Shown: piece after piece, positions 48,855-61,984 of the stretch
Position numbering within the stretch: the stretch's first letter is position 1
Layout: each line of letters opens with the position of its first letter
Source of the DNA: Limonium bicolor
Lineage: Eukaryota > Streptophyta > Magnoliopsida > Caryophyllales > Plumbaginaceae
Assembly: GCA_023374045.1 (NCBI GenBank)
Contig: CM041776.1
Location: 473,793,375-473,857,374 of the forward strand
Direction of reading: 5' to 3'
DNA: 64,000 nt
Notes under the pieces: model-generated
What the model saw: only the letters and a program-made list of their open reading frames with translations
What the model was told of the DNA's origin: nothing
Databases searched by the model: none
Made by a program: the position numbers and the translations under genes

Positions 48855-50094
48855 ATCTAAGTATATCCCTCGCCCATAGGGGCATTTATATTTGACAGCA
48901 GGGGGCTGTATATCCCTCGCCCATGGGGGCATTTATATTTGACAGACAGAGGATATACAGCCCCTCACTGTTTATCACGTCCACTAAGTACAGGGGATAT
49001 ACAGCCCCTCACTGTCTACCACGTCCACTAAAGACAGGGGATATACAGCCCCTCACTGTCTACCACGTCCACTAAGGACAGGGGATATACAGCCCCTCAC
49101 TGTCTATCACGTCCCTTTCTGGGACAGGGGATATACAGCCCCTCACTGTTACCATTGAAAACGCGCGCACGTCGAAACCTTAAGAACAGCTCATGGATGA
49201 AACGATATCCAGAGTCAAAGAAGAATTTTCAAGATTGACCTTTTCCAAATTCCCCCTAGATCACTAACTACCCAGAGCAATACCAAAACACTCAGTCCTA
49301 TAGAGTGCAGAAGCGTAAACCCTAAGCAGCCAATGTCTAACGGGGCACCAAATAGAAGGAACCAATACCCAAGTGAGTTTCACATCCAAGGCTCAGTTAG
49401 TCACACAAGCTGAGTTAGTCACATAACCATTTCCTTTTTAGAAATTCCTCTTAAAGTCAGTTAGCGTTTTCCAAAACATTCCACAACTCAATCAGCAAAA
49501 ATATCGGAGTACGAGAAATCGTACAAAACATTCCATAAAGTCCAAAACACAACAAGCTGAGTACGAGAAAATCGTACAAAACATTCCATAAAGTCCAAAA
49601 CACAACAAGCTGAGTACGAGAAATCGTACAAAACATTCCATAAAGTCCAAAACACAACAAGCTGAGTACGAGAAATCGTACATGGGTAACGCTGTAGCAG
49701 TTCTAATCAACTTGCGCAAACAATCAACAGTACTCTGAAGAATATTAAAGGTAATCTATCATCAATCACTTGTAGCCTATGTTACGCTTAAATAAACTCC
49801 TTACTCTTATTTCAAAGTCTCAATTATCTTTTAAGCCCTCACTTAAATGTTATGTATAACCTTTGACTTGTCTTAGAATGTTGTATATCTCAAGGTTGTA
49901 AGACCAAGGAATGTATTCGATCAACATTTGCTAATTGTCCACTCCTATCCACTTTATTCATACTTAACCACAATCCTCACATTCAAGACTTTTGAGACCT
50001 CTATATCATAAATGTGTTTATGTTATAATTAAATCTAAGAATTTCGATAATAATCTTAAGCTCAATACCTTTATTCTTAATTTAGAATAGGCAT
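48855..50094 (-). repeat. X LTR pieces with an inversion inside the minisatellite
   Basis: 48855-48945 has minisatellite units in plus orientation (GGGGGCTGTATATCCC). From about 48945 the units are in minus orientation (GGATATACAGCCCCTC) and continue as minus X sequence to about 50094, where TTAGAATAGGCAT gives way to plus X text. Confidence 0.75.
49505..49681 (-). repeat. Four-unit 52-bp array with a GTACGA-GAAA-TCGTAC hairpin
   Basis: Hairpins lie at 49509-49524, 49561-49577, 49614-49629 and 49666-49681. Each has a 6-bp stem and a GAAA loop; the second has one extra A. The equivalent places in other X copies have one hairpin (33045-33060) or two (54139-54154, 54191-54206). Open frames here are by-products of the repeat. 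Confidence 0.9.
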
Positions 50095-53000
50095 AAAAGT
50101 CAATATAAAATTCTAGAAACCTTAAAGCTTATTAAGCCTTGCTAGAGTTGACTTTTTTAGAATGGTCAAACCAGGCCATGAAACCTATACCAATAAATAG
50201 GTTATGGAAAACCATGAAGATCGATAAAATGAACGTAAAAAACGGATCATCCTAGCCAAAGTTATGCTAGTTTGAAGTTTTGAATCAAAAATTTGAAAGA
50301 TGCCACGTGTCACTCTGTCACGGGTCGCCAACACAGCCGATTTTATCCCCTGAATTTCGGTAACAGATTTCAGTATTTTGCCCTAACTTTAGACGGCTAT
50401 ATCTCTTTCATCTCTCCATATTTTTCAATGCCGTCTTCTTTGTTGTCTTCTCCTACATTCCCTCTAAACAACTATAACTCATACAAACCCTAACTCATAC
50501 TGAATCAACCGGAAAATCGAGTCAAAGTAGCCACCCTACAAAAAACGAAACTGCAATTCCAGTTTTCTCTTCGAATCAGGTAACTTCGATCAGCCATAAC
50601 TTCTTCGTTACTCATCCAAATTCCATGTTCTTTAGCTCGTTTTGAAGAGCTCTAATTACTCTAAAACTTTCATTTTTATGGTTTAAGCTAATTCTCAACC
50701 GATTGGAGGGGAAATGTGTCTAAAGTTTCGGTTTTGCCAGCACATAAAATCATAACCGAAACTGTAAGGTAAACTCGCAACTTCTAGCTTCAATTTCTTT
50801 CTGTGTGATGTGAGTTAGGATTAGTTCTTGCTATCAATACGTAGATCTAAGTTTGCTCTTTCCAATGAACCCTTACACAAAGCCTAACTCAATATATGCT
50901 GCAAGTTATAGATCTTCGAAGTAGGCTTCGTGAACTGCTCGAAAGTTCGAGTTTTCCAGATTTCCCGAAATCGAATCCCTCCGTTTTTGCAACTCCGGTG
51001 AGTCTCCGATCAAATTGCTCCGATATTGCTGTTCGTAGTCATGTTACCGTCTTAATCCATGTTCCAATTTAATCGATTACGCTCTAGATTGAGGGAATTG
51101 GGGGGAATTGAATTCGGAAACCGTTTAGAACCCTAGCTTCGAAACGAAAATCGAAACCCGATGAATACTGCATTATAATTGGGGAAATTAGCATCATTAG
51201 AGCCGAAATTTGATTTCGAAACCATAGGAACAAGAATCACACGATTTCGTTCTGTAGATTAGGAGAAAACTCAGATTTAGTACTCGGGATCGAATTAGTT
51301 TTCGCTGATGAACTCAGCGTTCAGTGGCCGTCCGATCTCGCTTTAAAAGATTGGACGGCCGAGATTAGATCGTGATATTTAAGAGTTTTTATAAGTTTAT
51401 GAAATTTTAGTAATTAACTCTAACTTGTTGAATTAATTTAAATACCTTCCCGAATGTATTTTGACTTGAAATTTTAACCATAGATTCCTTATTTAATCTA
51501 GTTTATTTTGATGTAAATTATTATGGTTTTGGAGTTTTTAAACATAAGTTATGATTTTTGCAAGTTACGGGTTTTCTGGAATTATTTGGCTAAATTAAAA
51601 AGATATTTTTATGAAATAAAAATTTTATAATATGTCTAAAATGTTATAGTTACTGTATATAGAATTTGGGAATTTTTGGGCAAGGGTAAAAGGTTTTAAA
51701 AATTTTGTTTATGAGTTTTCCATAAGAATAATCTATAATATAAGGTTTTTAATGTAACCAAAAATTAAAGTATGGTTTGTTAATAAACTTTTAAGCTGGG
51801 AAAATATGGAACACTAAATTAACATTTTATAACAGTAAGTTTATAAATGTTTAGGTATTAGTTTTTAATAGAAGTGAAATTATTTGCATATATGTATATA
51901 TACATATTTAAGTGGAAACTTATATAAATCAAGGAATATAATTATTTTTACGTTTTATTTATTATATTATATGGGAGTTAATATTCTTAATTTAAACAAA
52001 GGAATATATATATATATATTTACACATATATGTAAAAGAAATAAAATAGTAACTTAGGTTAAATCAAGGAGCTAAATTAATCTACATTTATATTAATTAT
52101 ATAATATGGTAGTTAATATACTTAATTGAAACTAAGGAAAATACTTTACTTTATTAACCATATTTTGGATGTAGGTGTGTGTAAAAGTTAATATAAATAA
52201 TTAAATACAATAAAACTACATAAATAATGTTTTGTACAAATCCTAGTATATATAAATATATACACATAAACATGATAAAATTAAATACCTTATAGGAAAT
52301 ATAATACGAAGGAATTAATAAGTTAAACTAAACCTCTACATAATACTAATAGAAGAATATTATATGAGGTGGTATTAGATTATAGTTATGTATTAGGCTT
52401 AAAGAGTTACCTTTGAATGTCCAAGGTTTATTTATAAACCATATTAAAATACATGTATGGTATTACTTGTCAATGACCAGGATGCAAATCTAAATTTGGG
52501 ATTAAGTAATTAATAAGTTAAAACTTAGGAAAAATTGTGATTACATAAAATGTTGTACAAATAGATCTTATTCTATAATTAATGATAAACAAATGTAATA
52601 CGATTACATCTGAATGTTCTTAATATATAAACCATAATAAAATAAGTAAAATACTTTTACATCTAAATGTGAGGTGGATTAGTAAGTCTAGATTTAATCA
52701 TTTCTTAACATTTAAGGTAGTGAAATATAACTTAATGTTTTAAGATAGAATCATTAAAAGGATTATGATATAACCTATATTAAACGATGATTTGGAAATT
52801 TATCTAAATAATTATCCTTAAGTTTCTTAGAATTAGATAAGCCATATAAAATACATTTACTACTAGTATTCAGGTTGTGAGTGTACAATTAAGTGGGGTA
52901 TTTAGTAGTGAGAATTTATAGGAAGGTTTATAAATAGGAATTTGATACTTAAAACCTTTGAACCTTTTATTAGATAAAACTAAGTTGCATAAGATATTAT

Positions 53001-55388
53001 ATTGATATACTTTACGGTATGGAAGTAATGATAGGTTATTTGAATATTAAATATGAGAATTTTCATAATAGATTATCTTATTAAATAATTAACAATTTCG
53101 CTTACGAACCAGAACTTAATTCTCTGATAAATTCTACTCTATGTAGATATACTCTCCATCCTAAATACAATAAAGGAAATTAATTTATTAAGTTATTCCT
53201 TTGGAACCTTAGGTTTTGTAAACCATTTAAAACGTATTTAAGGCTTAAGTTTAATGAAGTTTAGTACAAAGGATTATGCATAGTCTATAGAGAGAATGTG
53301 TGTAAAAATAAAACATTTAGGAGATTAAAGGTAAGTAAGGATAAATAAAAGGTTATATTTAAACACCTTATTATATAGGTAATGATTAAGCAAATAATGT
53401 ACCTTGTGAATACTAAATGTAAGAGTTCGGTTAGTCTAAGTTAACTATAATATAGTGGTTTCAATATGAGAGGTAATTCGACATCTTATGACAAGATTAT
53501 TAGACGGTTATAATAGGAAGTCATTCTGAACTAAGGGAATGATAATTGAGTTTAGTGGCTCAACTAAGTTATAATAAAATGTATCTACTACACTATGATT
53601 CCAATATACAAGATGTAGATCTTAATTAAGTTAAGGGGAAACTTAATCATGATGGTTTATTTGGTAATATTGATAAAGTACATAATCATTACATTGTGAA
53701 TTAATAGTATAGTATTCTAAGATAAACCTATTATAGGTCATAAGACGATGTTTATTCTAACGTAAGAGTAAAAATATTGAGCTTAAGAATTGTTATTGAA
53801 ATTCTAAGATTGATTGAATAACATATACTGCACTTATGTTATAAAGGTCTTGAATGTGAGGATTGTGGTTAAATATGAATAAAGTGGATAGGAGTGGACA
53901 GTTAGCAGGTGTTAATAAAATACATTCCTTGATCCTACAACCTTATAAAATAAGTCAAAGGTTACACATAACATTTAAGCGAGGGCTTATAAGATAATTG
54001 GGATTTGGAATAAGAGTAAGGAGTTTATTTAAGCTTAACATAGGCTACAAGTGATTGATGATAGACTACCTTTAATATTCTTCAGAGTACTGTTGATTGT
54101 TTGCGCAAGTTGACTAGAATTGCTACAGCGTTACCCAGGTACGATTTCTCGTACTCAGCTTGTTGTGTTTTGGACTTTATGGAATGTTTTGTACAATTTC
54201 TCGTACTCCGATATTTTTGCTGATTGACTTGTGGAATGTTTTGGAAAATGCTAACTGAGTTTAAGAGGAATTTCTAAAAGGAATTGGTTGTGTGACTAAC
54301 TCATCTTGTGTGACTAACTGAGCCTTGAATGTGAAACTCACTTGGGTTGGTTCCTTCTTTTTGGTTGTTCCATTAGACATTGGCTGCTTAGGGTTTACCT
54401 TCTGCACTCTGTAGGACTGAGTGTTTTGGTATTGCTCTGGGTAGTTAGTGATCTTGTGGGAATTTGGAAAAGGTCAATTCTGGTAATTCTTCTTTTGACT
54501 CTGGATATTGTTTCATCCATGAGCTGGTTTTTGAGGTTTCGACGTGCGCGGGTCTTCAATGGTAACAGCAGGGGGCTGTATATCCCTCGCCCATAGGGGC
54601 ATTGATATTTAACAGTAGGGGGCTGTATATCCCTGCCCATAGGGGCATTGATATTTAACAGCAGGGGGCTGTATATCCCTCGTCCATCAGGACATTTTTA
54701 ATCTGACAGCAAGGGGCTGTATATCCCTCGTCCATACGGACATTTATATCTGGCGGTGGGGGCCATCTCTCCCAATTGGTATTATTCCATTCTTGAGTTA
54801 TTGGTTCTTGGATCTATCTTATTATTCCTAGTCCTTTGTGACTATCTGAGTCTTCCTACTCCTAACGGGAATTGGGTTTAACTAAGGCAATGGATGTTCA
54901 CTGACACATGATGTGGTTTTGTTTCACTAACCTTACTTTTATGTTATTAACCTTCTTGCTTATCTTGATATCTGATTTGGTGATTTATGAAATGTCTTAC
55001 TCTCTTGTGTGGTTTAAGTGATTGCTTTCAAGCTAATATTTATTTAAGAGTTATTTTATAAGTTTGTTTTTGGAGATTAGTACCAGTTCCATTCCAGGGA
55101 ACTGACCCACCCCGTTCGGGGTGGGCTGCTTGGTTTCATCTTGCAGGTACAAATTGATTTACAGGTGGCCGCGAAGAGCATGCGTGATTGGGATGGGATT
55201 AGGTTTATGGAGAGTGAATGTATTTTATTACTGTTAGTTATGTTAAGTTTTCTCGAAGTTCAGACCGTAACTTAGTTAATTATAATGGTTGTAGTTGGTG
55301 AGGTTGGTACCGGGTGTTTGGAGCCCGATGGTCTGTAGCACCTTTAGTTTATTTTCCGCTGTTGTTTTATTATTGTAGGGGTGTTATA
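50095..55388 (+). repeat. X LTR segment, plus orientation, with the true LTR end
   Basis: It runs from the equivalent of about 28437 to the LTR end GGGGTGTTATA at 55388, followed by GTCCG. It is the most complete X LTR piece. It includes the minisatellite at 54563-54760, a C-run/G-run hairpin near 55108-55126 and CAG|GTAC at 55144-55150. No primer site follows. Confidence 0.85.
54563..54760 (+). repeat. X minisatellite, plus copy
   Basis: Four units carry CAGGGGGCTGTATATCCC followed by TCGCCCATAGGGGCATT or TCGTCCATACGGACATT. These are the reverse complements of the units at 31087-31292. Confidence 0.9.
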
Positions 55389-55393
55389 GTCCG

Positions 55394-57894
55394 AGCTTCC
55401 CAAGTTCGGACACTGTTCGAGGCCAAAACAGAAAATAGAGATAGGTGTGTCCGAACGTCCAAATTCGGACGGTAGTTCGGACACTGGTCGAAGCTCAGGA
55501 AACTTAGCGCAACAGGGCATGTCTGAACGTCCAAGTTCGGACGGTAGTTCGGACGTGCCAAAACTTCATTTTCTATACCCTTAAACACTTACTCATTTCT
55601 TGCCAAAATGCTCAACACTTATAATATTTCCCCCTTAGGTTTATAGCATGTTCCCACACATTATTTAGCCCACCCAAATACTTTATGTCCTTCCAAGAAT
55701 CTTCTCCACAATTTTCACACATCTTCCATACAACACCTTACTTCCTCATTGGTACCAAAACTTGTATAATCCTTACACACTCCCATGATCTTGGTAGTAG
55801 TACCTTAAAATATTCATTTGCATCCTAAATCCTCCAAGATAACACCCAAGGCATTTTAACACCTAAAAAGACCTTATTCCATCTTCTTTCACAACTTAAA
55901 CCCTAATCATTCCTAGTTCAACCTAGGTCACAAACATCATTTTGAACACCTAAAACTCCTTGTTCATTAACCAAATTTGACATAGTTTCTCTTGTATTTA
56001 CACCAAAACACTTAGGTTTTCACCTTTTCACCACCAAAAACACTTAATCACTTAATACACATTCCTTACACACAAACATATTGTTTTTCCTCCTTCACCC
56101 ATCCAAGACATTCATCTTCACAAAGAATGTTCTTTACGCACAACAAAACCCTTAAACTACACTACATAACAATATAGTGCATAATCTTAAATTGCTTGGC
56201 TCTTAGGCCCTTAAATTGCATGGCTCTTAGGCCCTTAAATTGCTTTAAACTTAAACACTGAATTTCCCACATATATATTGCCTTTGACCTGCAAATACAC
56301 TAAACATCACATATGCCCTTATAACCTCCTTGAGAGCATTTTACTAACTCATTTACCATTAGCTCCTTAAGTAGTTTTAATGAACAACTTAAGCTCATCT
56401 TTCCTAATGTATTTAAACCACATTAGGTTAACACATTTACCTCCTTTCCTCACAAACTTCTTTCTTGTTTCCTTGTTTAAAATTTGGCAAGGACCTTGAT
56501 TGCTTGTCAATCATCTATCCACACACACATATAAGGGTAATGAGCTTAAGAATTTTACTTAGAATCATATACAAACCCTAGTTAACATAAGTTTTAATTC
56601 ATTAAAATGGAAAATTTACCTTGGAATTTGAGAGGGAACTTGAATAAGTAGCATGATAGGAATCCTCCTAGCCCTTTGAAGATTGGAATGGAGCTAAGGA
56701 AGAACAATAGAAGACACCATTAATGGTGAATTTTGGACATGCCTAAAAAAAGGAAGGAAATGTGTTTTCCTTGGTTTTTTTCTTACCTTGAAACAAGGAG
56801 AATGACAAGGCATGAAATATGAGCTCAAGCACATCAATGGTGAATCTCCATGGCACCGAAATGAGGCTTTTGAAGATTTGAAAGGATAGAAGTGTAGAGT
56901 GCTCCAACTAGAAGAATGGTGGTCTTGAATTGAATTTGGACCATGAAGTATGAGTTACAAGCAAATGGAGTTCGAGATTGGGTGCATGGCTTTGCTGTAG
57001 AAAAACCGATGGAGTTGGGAGAATGAAGATAGGTGACGGTGGGTGTGAGTGGGAAAGGAAGAAATGAAATGAAGTGTTTGCTTTTACAAGATATTTATGT
57101 TATAAAGTAACTTTCTTCTTTTTACTTACTTTTCCCTCCTTTCTTTAATTGATTTTTACATGGTGGTGAGTCACCACTTAGGAAACCGGCCCCCTTCATA
57201 TAATAGGGCATTTCATGACTTATGTTGACCATTTAATTAAGCTAAGTTGACTTAAGTCAAAACTAGCACTATTTGGGCACTATTCACTAACCAAGGCACA
57301 TATTTGTGAAATTTTTGATTTCCCATTGATTTAGACTTCCTAATGTGATACTAAGTATTACACATGTTAATTAAAGAGTAATGATGGACATTTAGCCATT
57401 CAAAACTCATTTACAAGACAATTTTTCAAAAATGTGCTTTAAGACTCCTTAAAGCACATTTTGTATTTTAACTTGTTTTCAAGCTTGGTTTTCTTTAGTA
57501 ATTGTTTTAATATGTTCATTAACACATAATTAAGGTATAGGTATGACCTTTAGGTCTTATACAAACTTATCCCAAGCTTAGAGCACATTTTTGCCCATAT
57601 TGACTTTAAGGTATTTATTTGTGTTTTATTTGGTTTAATTGTCTACCAAGGTTTCCTAAGGACTTAATTAGCCTTATTAAATCATAATTGAATATTATTT
57701 AGTCTTGGTAGGTTCTTTGGGTCCTAACCAAGTTCACTCCAAGCTTAGAGCATGTTTTTGCTCAAGCTGTGTCTTAGTGCTTTATTGTGCTTTACTATGG
57801 CTTAAATTGTTCACTGATGTTTCTAAGGCACTTTTTAGCCTTTAAATACCATAGTTTAATGTTTAAACAACATATCAAGGTTTGGGGTATTTCA
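55394..57894 (-). mobile_element. B LTR, 5' part
   Basis: It resumes the B LTR after X and ends GGTTTGGGGTATTTCA at 57894 next to a polypurine tract. The start holds the rest of the hairpin array (55394-55562). The acceptor-like block is at 56281-56300 (minus). A CT-rich leader and a TATA-like stretch are near 57060-57110 (minus). No gene is supported. Confidence 0.87.
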
Positions 57895-57931
57895 ATCTAC
57901 CCCCCTTAAAAGAACTTCGTCCTCGAAGTTC
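57895..57931 (-). promoter_or_regulatory. Proximal polypurine tract and hairpin of B
   Basis: On the minus strand, stem GAACTTCG, loop AGGA and stem CGAAGTTC (57912-57931) precede TTTTAAGGGGGG (57900-57911) at the LTR edge. Compared with T1 the stem has one base pair changed on both sides (T-A to C-G). Confidence 0.9.
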
Positions 57932-58007
57932 ACACTTCCCACACATCATTGGTTTAGAACACATGGATTACTTGCAAAATAAAACTTTTGTAACCAAACA
58001 TACTTTA

Positions 58008-58215
58008 CATCACAACCTCGGACTTGACGGTCCGGGCAACATATTCACATCCATACATATCATAACATAACATACTTACATGATAACCTCGGACTCAACG
58101 GTCCGGGTATCTTAATCAACATTATACTTACATAACAACCCTTAGACTCTCAGGTCTGGGTAACATAACAACATTTAGACACAGGACTAGGTAACACAAC
58201 AACGTTTGGAACTCG
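58008..58215. repeat. Degenerate repeats with a GGAC...GTCC hairpin
   Basis: Three to four units of about 60 to 70 bp share ACAACCTCGGACTTGACGG or close forms followed by TCCGGGTAAC. The core CGGAC...GTCCG can pair. Units decay toward the right. Confidence 0.6.
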
Positions 58216-59215
58216 ACCAAATTAGGACTCAAGGTCAAAATAATATTTATTACACATACCACACAATATGTCATAGCATGTATAACAATCAAAGATATCT
58301 TTTATATACACAGTGATCCCGCAGAACCCGGTCGTGATGGACACCTTCCGTCCCCGTTCCTTTGGGAGATCAAAACAATCACTTAATCTTTAACACATAT
58401 GCTTCCCATGTCACCGGGCAAGTACTACAAAAATATTCTTTGCTAAGGTTAAGTAAAAGTACTTCCATAATGTAAGGTATCTATCGATGTTTTATAAATA
58501 CCAATTCAAAATCCTTTTTGAAAACGCATACAACTCCAAGTCCAACTTAAGCTCTTTGCTTCTTTTCCTAGCGTGGTTATTTGTGACCACTTATAGGGAG
58601 CTTCAAGAATCATCCAACCCTGATGTGATCAGCATCAGTGTCGAACTATCCTTCCACCCCAATTTGTGTTCGGCTTCCCTTGATCGCATGCAAATCAAGT
58701 TCCACTTCCCACTTCATTTTCAAGCATCAAGTAATACACTCATTTCCAATTTTCTATCTTTTAGTCTTTTAGTCATAATCATTACATCTCCAAAGGATAA
58801 CTCCGTCTATCAATTATCTTCATTCACTTTAATCCTGTTACCTAGGGAATCTTATTCTCACTAGGTTCTATGTCGGTTTCATACCCTTTTCATGAATCAC
58901 TATATTACATATATACATATACTTTATCAAAATACAACACACAGTTTCACATTTATACACTGTCAGGGTTTTAGTTCCCCGGGAGTTTCTCTACTCCCCA
59001 CACTTGTACTATCACATACAACTGTTAACAAATAAACACACTTATCACAATGGTATTCGCATCTTCTGTGCGCAATTATCACAATTAAACCATGAATGAA
59101 TGTGTATGTTTACGTAGCACACACACCAATCATCAAAACAAATTATTTTGTGCTATGCACAACATAGGTCACGTACACTTGTACGGTAATACACACTAAG
59201 TGGTTTTGCGCTCTA

Positions 59216-59248
59216 CCCCCCCTTAAAAGGGATTACGCCCACGTAATC
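59216..59248 (-). promoter_or_regulatory. Distal polypurine tract and hairpin of B
   Basis: On the minus strand, stem GATTACG, loop TGGG and stem CGTAATC (59231-59248) precede CCTTTTAAGGGGGGG (purine run 59216-59228). It lies 1.3 kb from the proximal tract, further than in T1 or X. Confidence 0.72.
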
Positions 59249-60497
59249 AATCACTGAATCATTGGTTTAAAACGTTCTGTCGTCGTGAAGTACTTTAACT
59301 TCCATGCGGTCTATTATACAATGCATTCTGATTAGAGGATCTTAACCATATTGGCGGTTTAGTTCCTAAACCAAGAATTCTCATTGGAGTTTGCTTTAAC
59401 TCTTAACTGGTTTCGGTTCTGGCCCGTGAGGCTTCTAGGCATTAATAATTAGCCGTTCACTCATGTTCACCATGCACATTCAACACTTGAATCACTGGCT
59501 CACTAGTTTCTGCTGCGAAACTCTAATAACTGTAGGGCTTAGTTTGCCCCATTCGTTATTCTTACTGTATTGTACATCCCCAATTATCACCTTTATCTTG
59601 GTAATAACGGTTTCTCAACCGATGCGTGGTATCTCTGACCGTGCGTGAATTCGGTGAGTTTCATACTTTCTATTCACTTCCATAATAATTTACTGTGTAT
59701 ACTGTTATGTGTTTCACAATGATTGACTTGTTTCCTTCCGACTTACTGTCGGTTGAGATTGAGCTACCACCTAATGTGTAGTGCTCTCTCAGTTATTTCC
59801 CACGCTTGAGGTATATTCCATACCGATAGTTGGTATTTAGTGCTACTGTAGTCACTTGTTCTTAATCATGCCTCCACATTTGGTCCTGTACAAGTACTCT
59901 TTCATTGGTACGTCTTTGCATTTCCTATGCATCAGTCACTATGGCGTTATAAGCCACTTTCTGTTTCCACCACAATTAACATTTCCAGAATCCTATCCAT
60001 CGCACTCGATCATTACTGTTCAAATGCAATACCAAAACACTCAGTCATACAGAGTGCAGAGGCGTAAACTCTTGACAGTAAATCTCTTATTAGCAACGGA
60101 ATCCACACTGAGTTCCTTATCACATAGTACCAACCACTGGCTTATTGCCCAGTCTGTTTATCATCACTTACCTTGCATCACCACTGAGTTATCTCATAAC
60201 TGGTCTTATCTACCATATTATTATTTAACAACACTTATACAACGGTCGCTTGCTGCGCACCGTGCTCTTACTCACTGTATAACATCAACTTATATGGTAT
60301 TCACTGTCATTTTAGCCTCCACACATATACTTACATCACTCTTATTATGGTTCGCCACTCATTGGCTGATTGTTGAATATTCTAGTCTTTGAGTCTTTAT
60401 GCTCCTTGAGCATTGTCCATTACACATTTAGCGTCACACATCTATGGTGGTTGCTATTAGACTTATTACTCTTCCGGTCTCCACAACTGGTATAAAC

Positions 60498-61984
60498 CAA
60501 TGTTCATAGGATCGCGATCCGGATCGTAGGATCGTACGATCCTACGATCCCACCTCATAAGTACGATTTGGATCGGTGCTAGACTCGGAATTTGGTAGGA
60601 TCGTGGTAGAATCGGGTAGGATCGGTAGGATCGTTCAGAATCGTGATCCAGCACCGATCCCACCATTTTACATTTTACAACATACAAATATATAAAAAAA
60701 CATAAAATGAGCTTTATCTTATTCACTGATATCACCTCACGTTCTTACCTAATGACTTAACTCGTATTTCCTAAATTATAACCCTAACTTATTCAATCTT
60801 CCTCTTCATTCAACCATAGCAGCTTCAATCCTCTTCATTCAACCACCAAAGTGAACATCAACTTCAATCCTCTTCATTTTACCCGCAAAGCGAAGCGGCA
60901 CAACAACTTCAATCCTCTTTGTTCAACTAGCAAAAAGAACAGCAACACAACAACTTTAATCCAAAATCGAACAGTAGCACATCAGCTTCAAGCTTCCTTT
61001 TCATTCATCCACAAAACAGCAGCGAACAACAACACAACAACGAACAATTGGTTTCTTTTTCACAACAGATTTTTTATCAAACTAAATGTTAATCAATATT
61101 TAGCATATTACAGTGGCATAATTGACCAGAATCAATTTGGCTACCATCTCATTATAATTTAGTGTTACTGTTATAGTTTAATGGTTCAGTTTTTTCTTTT
61201 GACTATCATGATGCAAAGACACTAGCGTTACAGTAGTGTATGTCAATCGTAGTGGCAAAATGCTAGATTGAAATGCTTATTTTAAATCTCATAAAGCTAG
61301 TGGTTAGATAATAATTACTTAATTTGTTCTTATTATCTTCTAGTATAGAGCATGTTGTGGGACTGAAGCTTTGAAGCTGGCAAGCAGCAATGTCGAATTC
61401 TGGTTGGAGCTGGACCTAGAGGTTGTGTTGTAGGTAGAAAAAAATTGCTCCTAGTAATAGATCAGATCTAGGATGGGAGCAAGGTATTGAGGTTGATCAT
61501 GCTACTGAAAAAGTAAAGTCCATGTACATGTAATGCAACATTATGTGTAGGGGGTATCTATAGGTGAAAAGCCGGAAACATCATCTCGTTAGCCCCAACA
61601 TAGATGTTGAATCATGTTTGACAGTCCCAGCTGATTGATATTTATCAGATCTAACATTTTTTTGTTTAAGAACTGAATTATGGGATTTGTGATTTCACAC
61701 GCTAATATTTTGATGTTGTAAGAGTATTCTTACTTATCGATTGCTTAAGATGATGAAACTATATGTTATCTTTGCTCATGGTTTATTTGCAGTAAAAATT
61801 TATATGATTTTGGGTTGGCTCATGCTTTTTCTTATTGAAGTTTCATAATATGCAAGATTACATGAACTACGAACTTATATTTATCAAATTTTGTAGGATC
61901 GTTAGATCCTACGATTCGATCCCACGATCCGATCCTAGGGGTCCATTACGATCCTACGGTAGGATCGCGATCTTGAAAACATTG
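60498..61984. mobile_element. Non-autonomous hAT-type transposon
   Basis: The element has inverted ends CAATGTT...GGATCGCGATCC and, on the other side, GGATCGCGATC...AACATTG. GTATAAAC stands at 60490-60497 and 61985-61992, an 8-bp target duplication, the hallmark of hAT. Both subterminal regions are packed with GGATCG and CGATCC units. A 103-codon ORF (60851-61162) is Asn-rich low complexity and not a transposase. Confidence 0.88.

Larger units (their letters stand above)
28093..55388 (+). mobile_element. X: 27.3-kb composite insertion flanked by GTCCG
   Basis: It begins TGAAATACCCCTAAATT and ends GGGGTGTTATA, with GTCCG immediately on both sides. Inside, segments of one X LTR (about 5.6 kb when complete) follow each other in alternating orientation: plus 28093-30620, minus 30620-36848, plus 36848-38112, minus 38112-42517, an X internal stretch from 42518, a short plus piece to about 48945, minus to 50094, plus to 55388. 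The orientation changes are seen directly as inverted copies of the same text. A CACTA-like element and a solo C LTR are nested in it. How it formed is not clear. Confidence 0.8.

Noticed and set aside
49457..49719. Two minus-strand ORFs of 67 and 75 codons
   Set aside because: They are two frames of the same 52-bp tandem array and repeat the same peptide three times.
59856..60392. 178-codon plus-strand ORF
   Set aside because: Low-complexity composition with no recognisable domain, opposite in strand to the element, in AT-rich text where such length can occur by chance.
60851..61162. 103-codon ORF inside the hAT element
   Set aside because: Asn-, Thr- and Phe-rich low complexity from repeated TTCAATCCTCTTCATT text, without hAT dimerisation or catalytic motifs.
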